A DNA stretch of 8,734 nucleotides from assembly GCA_021814085.1 (NCBI GenBank), contig JAKAJA010000059.1:1-8734 (forward strand), read 5' to 3'. Position 1 is the first letter of the stretch. Each line of letters starts with the position of its first letter. A program made the position numbers and the translations under genes. The DNA is from Acidobacteriota bacterium (GTDB lineage Bacteria > Acidobacteriota > UBA4820 > DSQY01). Below are positions 6,384-8,734 of this stretch, piece by piece. The notes beneath the pieces are model-generated. The model had not been told where the DNA came from, searched no databases, and was given only the letters and a program-made list of their open reading frames with translations.

Positions 6384-8374
6384 GTCAGCACCTCCCAGGC
6401 GAGGAGAGCCACCAGGGCCAGGAGAACGTAGAGCAGATAGGCCTGCAGGCGTCCTTGCTGGAGGGGCCTGACCACTGTGGCCAGCCTCTCGAACAGGCGC
6501 ACCGCGGGATCGAAGATGGCCCTGTCCGCGGGGTCCTCGTAGTGGCTGGCGTAGGAGGCCTTCTCGGGGAAGAGGCCCTTGGGGCGGCGTTTCTTCAAGG
6601 AGGGCCGCATGAGGCGCGCCAGGGGCGCGAGGAGGGGCTGGGCGAAGGACGACGCCGTGTACTGCATGCGGGGCGTCGGCGCCGCGTACCCGCAGCCCCA
6701 CGTGGGCTCCACCGTAACCGTTTTGCCGCGCAGAAGCAGGCGCCGCGCGCCCAAGAGCAGCGCCACGAGGGCGAGCAGCGCCCAGCCCGCGAGGACCACC
6801 GCGTACAGCGGGCCGCTGCCATCGGGGGCCTCCCACGGGAAGCTGGCCCGGATCCCGGCCAGAGCCTGCGCCGCGGGGGCCACGAGGCGGATGGCCCAGG
6901 GGGCCCCGAGCCCCACGGCGGCGCACGCCGCGCCCGTGAACACCATGGGCAACGTCATCCAGGCCGAGACCTCGCGGCAGGCTGCAGCGCCCTCGGAGCG
7001 CGGTTCGCCGAGAAAGGCCACGCCGAAGGCCTTGGCGAAACAGGCCAGGGCCAATCCGCCCACCAAGGCCAGCACGGGGATGGCCACGAAGAGGGCCGCC
7101 GAAGGAGCGCCCGCGCCCTGGATAGCCCCGCCGAAGAACCCCGAGTAGATGAGCCACTCGCTCACGAACCCGTTGAACGGGGGCAGGGCGCAGATGGCCA
7201 CGGCGCCCACGAGGAAGGCCCCGCCCGTGACCGGCATGCGGCGCATGATGCCCCCCATGCGCTCCAGGTCCCGCGTCCCGGCCGCCTGGGCCGCGGCGCC
7301 CCCGCTGTAGAAGAGGAGGCTCTTGAAGAGCCCGTGGTTGAGGACGTGGAGGAGGGAGCCGCAGAGGGCCAGAACGGCCACCGTCTCCATCCCCGAGGTC
7401 CGCGCGAGCAGTCCCGCGCCCAGGCCCATGGTGATGATCCCCACGTTCTCCACGCTGTGATAGGCGAGGAGGCGCTTGATGTCGTGCTGGGCGAGGGCGT
7501 AGAGGACGCCGCCTACCGCCGAGAGGGCTCCCGCGCCCAGCAGGGTATAGCCCCATCCACGGGGAGGGTTGCCCGTCAGGAGGATGACCCTCATGAGGCC
7601 GTATACTCCCATCTTGATCATGACCCCCGACATGAGCGCCGAGACGTGGCTGGGAGCCGCTGGATGCGCCTTGGGTAGCCAGATGTGGAAGGGAGCGAGG
7701 CCGGCTTTGCTGCCGAATCCGGCGAAGGCGAGGAGGAAAATGACCCAGCCCACCTTGCCTCCGGGGAAGGCCGCGTCGAGAGCGTGGAAATTGAGCGAGC
7801 CCGCTTCCCTCCCCCACAGGCCGAACATGGCCGCGAGAGCCGCCGCGCCAAGGTGGGTGGCCACGAGGTATACGAGGGCGTCGGACCGCACCTCCGGCTT
7901 CCCGTGGTCGTAGATGACGAGGAAGAAGGAGGCCACGGACATGCCCTCCCAGGCCAGGAGGAAGAGGACGCCATCCCGCGCGAGCACGACCATGGCCATG
8001 GACGCCACGAGAATCTGGAAGAAAGCCCAGGACGCGCTTGTCCACGCCGAGCCGCCGTGGTGGGCGAGATAGCCCCGGCCGTAGGCCGCGGCTGGAACGG
8101 CGAGGACGAGGATGAAGGCGAGGAAGAAGGCCGAGAGGCCGTCCATTCCAAAAGAGAGGCTCGCCCAGGGGAGGGACCACGCGGAGGTCCAGCCCCAGGG
8201 CATTCCCGTCCGGAGGACCTCGATCGCCGAGGCTCCGCCCAAAACCGCCGCGATGGAGCAGCTCGCCACGGCTACCGTTCCCGCCGCCCCGCTCCTCCTG
8301 CCCAATGCCACGGACACGAGCGCCCCTAGAAGCAGACAGGCGGGAGCCGCGAGGGCGAGAGTCGCCGGGTTCAC
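6380..8374 (-). CDS. hyfB: HyfB-like proton-conducting (antiporter-type) membrane subunit
   Basis: Polytopic membrane protein of 664 residues, close to the usual HyfB length, in the NuoL/Mrp antiporter family. Key ionisable residues of the family are present: E143 (LLAWEGMSVASFF), K223 (FGSKAGLAPFHIWLPKAHP) with H230 and K235, K254 (GVMIKMGVYGLMR), K300 (DIKRLLAYHSVENVG), H343 and H347 (LLHVLNHGLFKSLLFY), E406 (LPPFNGFVSEW) and a late-helix K448 (CFAKAFGVAFLGEP). A soluble stretch at about 545-640 with WGCGYAAPTPRMQYTASSF is typical of HyfB; a last helix (about 643-661) ends the chain. The complete residue set suggests a working ion channel. Start is GTG at 8374, overlapping the EIIA stop as GTGA and followed directly by the first membrane helix. 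First structural gene of the complex, directly after the EIIA gene. Confidence 0.92.
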   Translation of the reverse strand: MNPATLALAAPACLLLGALVSVALGRRSGAAGTVAVASCSIAAVLGGASAIEVLRTGMPWGWTSAWSLPWASLSFGMDGLSAFFLAFILVLAVPAAAYGRGYLAHHGGSAWTSASWAFFQILVASMAMVVLARDGVLFLLAWEGMSVASFFLVIYDHGKPEVRSDALVYLVATHLGAAALAAMFGLWGREAGSLNFHALDAAFPGGKVGWVIFLLAFAGFGSKAGLAPFHIWLPKAHPAAPSHVSALMSGVMIKMGVYGLMRVILLTGNPPRGWGYTLLGAGALSAVGGVLYALAQHDIKRLLAYHSVENVGIITMGLGAGLLARTSGMETVAVLALCGSLLHVLNHGLFKSLLFYSGGAAAQAAGTRDLERMGGIMRRMPVTGGAFLVGAVAICALPPFNGFVSEWLIYSGFFGGAIQGAGAPSAALFVAIPVLALVGGLALACFAKAFGVAFLGEPRSEGAAACREVSAWMTLPMVFTGAACAAVGLGAPWAIRLVAPAAQALAGIRASFPWEAPDGSGPLYAVVLAGWALLALVALLLGARRLLLRGKTVTVEPTWGCGYAAPTPRMQYTASSFAQPLLAPLARLMRPSLKKRRPKGLFPEKASYASHYEDPADRAIFDPAVRLFERLATVVRPLQQGRLQAYLLYVLLALVALLAWEVLT
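6391..6396 (-). promoter_or_regulatory. Ribosome binding site of the HyfC-like gene
   Basis: GGGAGG on the minus strand followed by TGCTGAC and ATG, giving seven bases of spacing. It lies within the final codons of the HyfB-like gene and supports the start at 6383 despite the frame being open far upstream. Confidence 0.65.
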
Positions 8375-8734
8375 CCGGAAGCCCCTTCTCCGAGGGCCGC
8401 GTCCACGCGGGCGAACGCCGCGAGGATGGCGTCCCGTCCCGTCTCGGGGGTGAGCACCTGCCGGGCGGCATCGTCTTGAAGGGCGAAAGCCAGCCTCGAC
8501 AGGAGCCTGAGGTGGTTCCTCACCGTCGAGCTGGCGAGGACGAAGAGGGTGCTCACGGGCTGCCCATCCAGCGCCCCGAAATCCACGGGATGGTCGAGGA
8601 AGCAGAGGGAGAGGGAGTCCGGCGAGGGAGGCAAGATTACAGGGAATCTGGGATGAGGGATGGCGATGCCGTGACCCACGGCGGTGGAGCCCAGGTTTTC
8701 GCGGGCCAGTAGCATCTCGGCCAAGAGGGCCCGG
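8371..8734 (-). CDS. PTS EIIA domain protein (fructose/nitrogen-type), N-terminus outside window
   Basis: The last 120 codons of a phosphotransferase-system EIIA domain, a cytoplasmic phosphocarrier. It shows the active-site signature LGSTAVGHGIAIPHPR, with the phosphorylatable histidine at codon 8653-8655. PVDFGALDGQPVSTLFVLAS follows, and the conserved second histidine sits in NHLRLLSRLAFALQD. This pattern is that of the EIIA-Fru/EIIA-Ntr (PtsN) family. Full EIIA domains are about 150 residues, so at least 30 residues are missing; a further N-terminal domain such as a DNA-binding helix could lie outside. The stop shares GTGA with the HyfB-like start, so the two genes are translationally coupled. 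A regulatory role for the membrane complex is inferred from this context; no sugar permease genes are visible. Confidence 0.88.
   Translation of the reverse strand, partial: RALLAEMLLARENLGSTAVGHGIAIPHPRFPVILPPSPDSLSLCFLDHPVDFGALDGQPVSTLFVLASSTVRNHLRLLSRLAFALQDDAARQVLTPETGRDAILAAFARVDAALGEGASG

Noticed and set aside
1132..8374. Active group 4 NiFe hydrogenase or formate hydrogenlyase
   Set aside because: All four NiFe cysteines are replaced and no C-terminal maturation extension is present; no formate dehydrogenase gene is in the window.
1132..8374. Respiratory complex I (nuo) operon
   Set aside because: HyfB/HyfE/HyfF-type membrane subunits, a fused NuoC-NuoD and a ferredoxin-NuoB fusion, with no NuoA, J, E, F or G, do not fit complex I.
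5457..8471. 1004-codon minus-strand open frame read as one giant protein
   Set aside because: Only the last 308 codons have family features (HyfC); the upstream part is a shifted-frame reading of the HyfB-like gene and lacks hydrophobic helices.

Overview
The window is bacterial chromosomal DNA of high GC content (roughly two thirds by eye). It comes from a high-GC lineage with NuoD/Hyf-like complexes, plausibly Desulfobacterota or Acidobacteriota; the lineage is a guess from gene content and is not demonstrated. All seven real genes are on the minus strand. The long plus-strand open frames are antisense shadows caused by the high GC content.

Reading in the direction of transcription (high to low coordinates), the window opens with the 3' part of a PTS EIIA domain gene (8734-8371). 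Six genes follow without a break: a HyfB-like antiporter subunit (8374-6380), a HyfC/NuoH-like membrane anchor (6383-5457), a HyfE-like subunit (5460-4810), a HyfF-like antiporter subunit (4813-3374), a NuoC/NuoD-like 'large subunit' (3377-1887) and a ferredoxin/NuoB fusion (1890-1132). Each of the six junctions is a 4-base NTGA start/stop overlap, so this looks like one translationally coupled operon.

The cluster resembles group 4 [NiFe] hydrogenase or formate hydrogenlyase (Hyf/Hyc). However, the large subunit has lost all four cysteines that hold the NiFe centre: CGIC is replaced by AGDS, and the C-terminal DPCxxC by NLSYAG. It also ends exactly where a hydrogenase would carry its cleavable maturation tail. 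The FeS ligands of the small subunit are intact. This is the signature of the energy-converting hydrogenase-related (Ehr) complexes, a poorly understood group between hydrogenases and complex I. The expected product is a membrane-bound, ion-translocating, electron-transferring complex with unknown electron partners and no H2 chemistry. The coupled EIIA gene suggests phospho-dependent control, which is inference.

Downstream of the operon lies a gap of about 234 bp. It contains a two-part, nine-base-periodic intergenic repeat, a small palindrome and a possible promoter. After it comes the 5' part (299 codons) of a PAT/AmpG-type MFS transporter, which runs out of the window at position 1. I saw no tRNA, rRNA, CRISPR array, insertion sequence or convincing rho-independent terminator.
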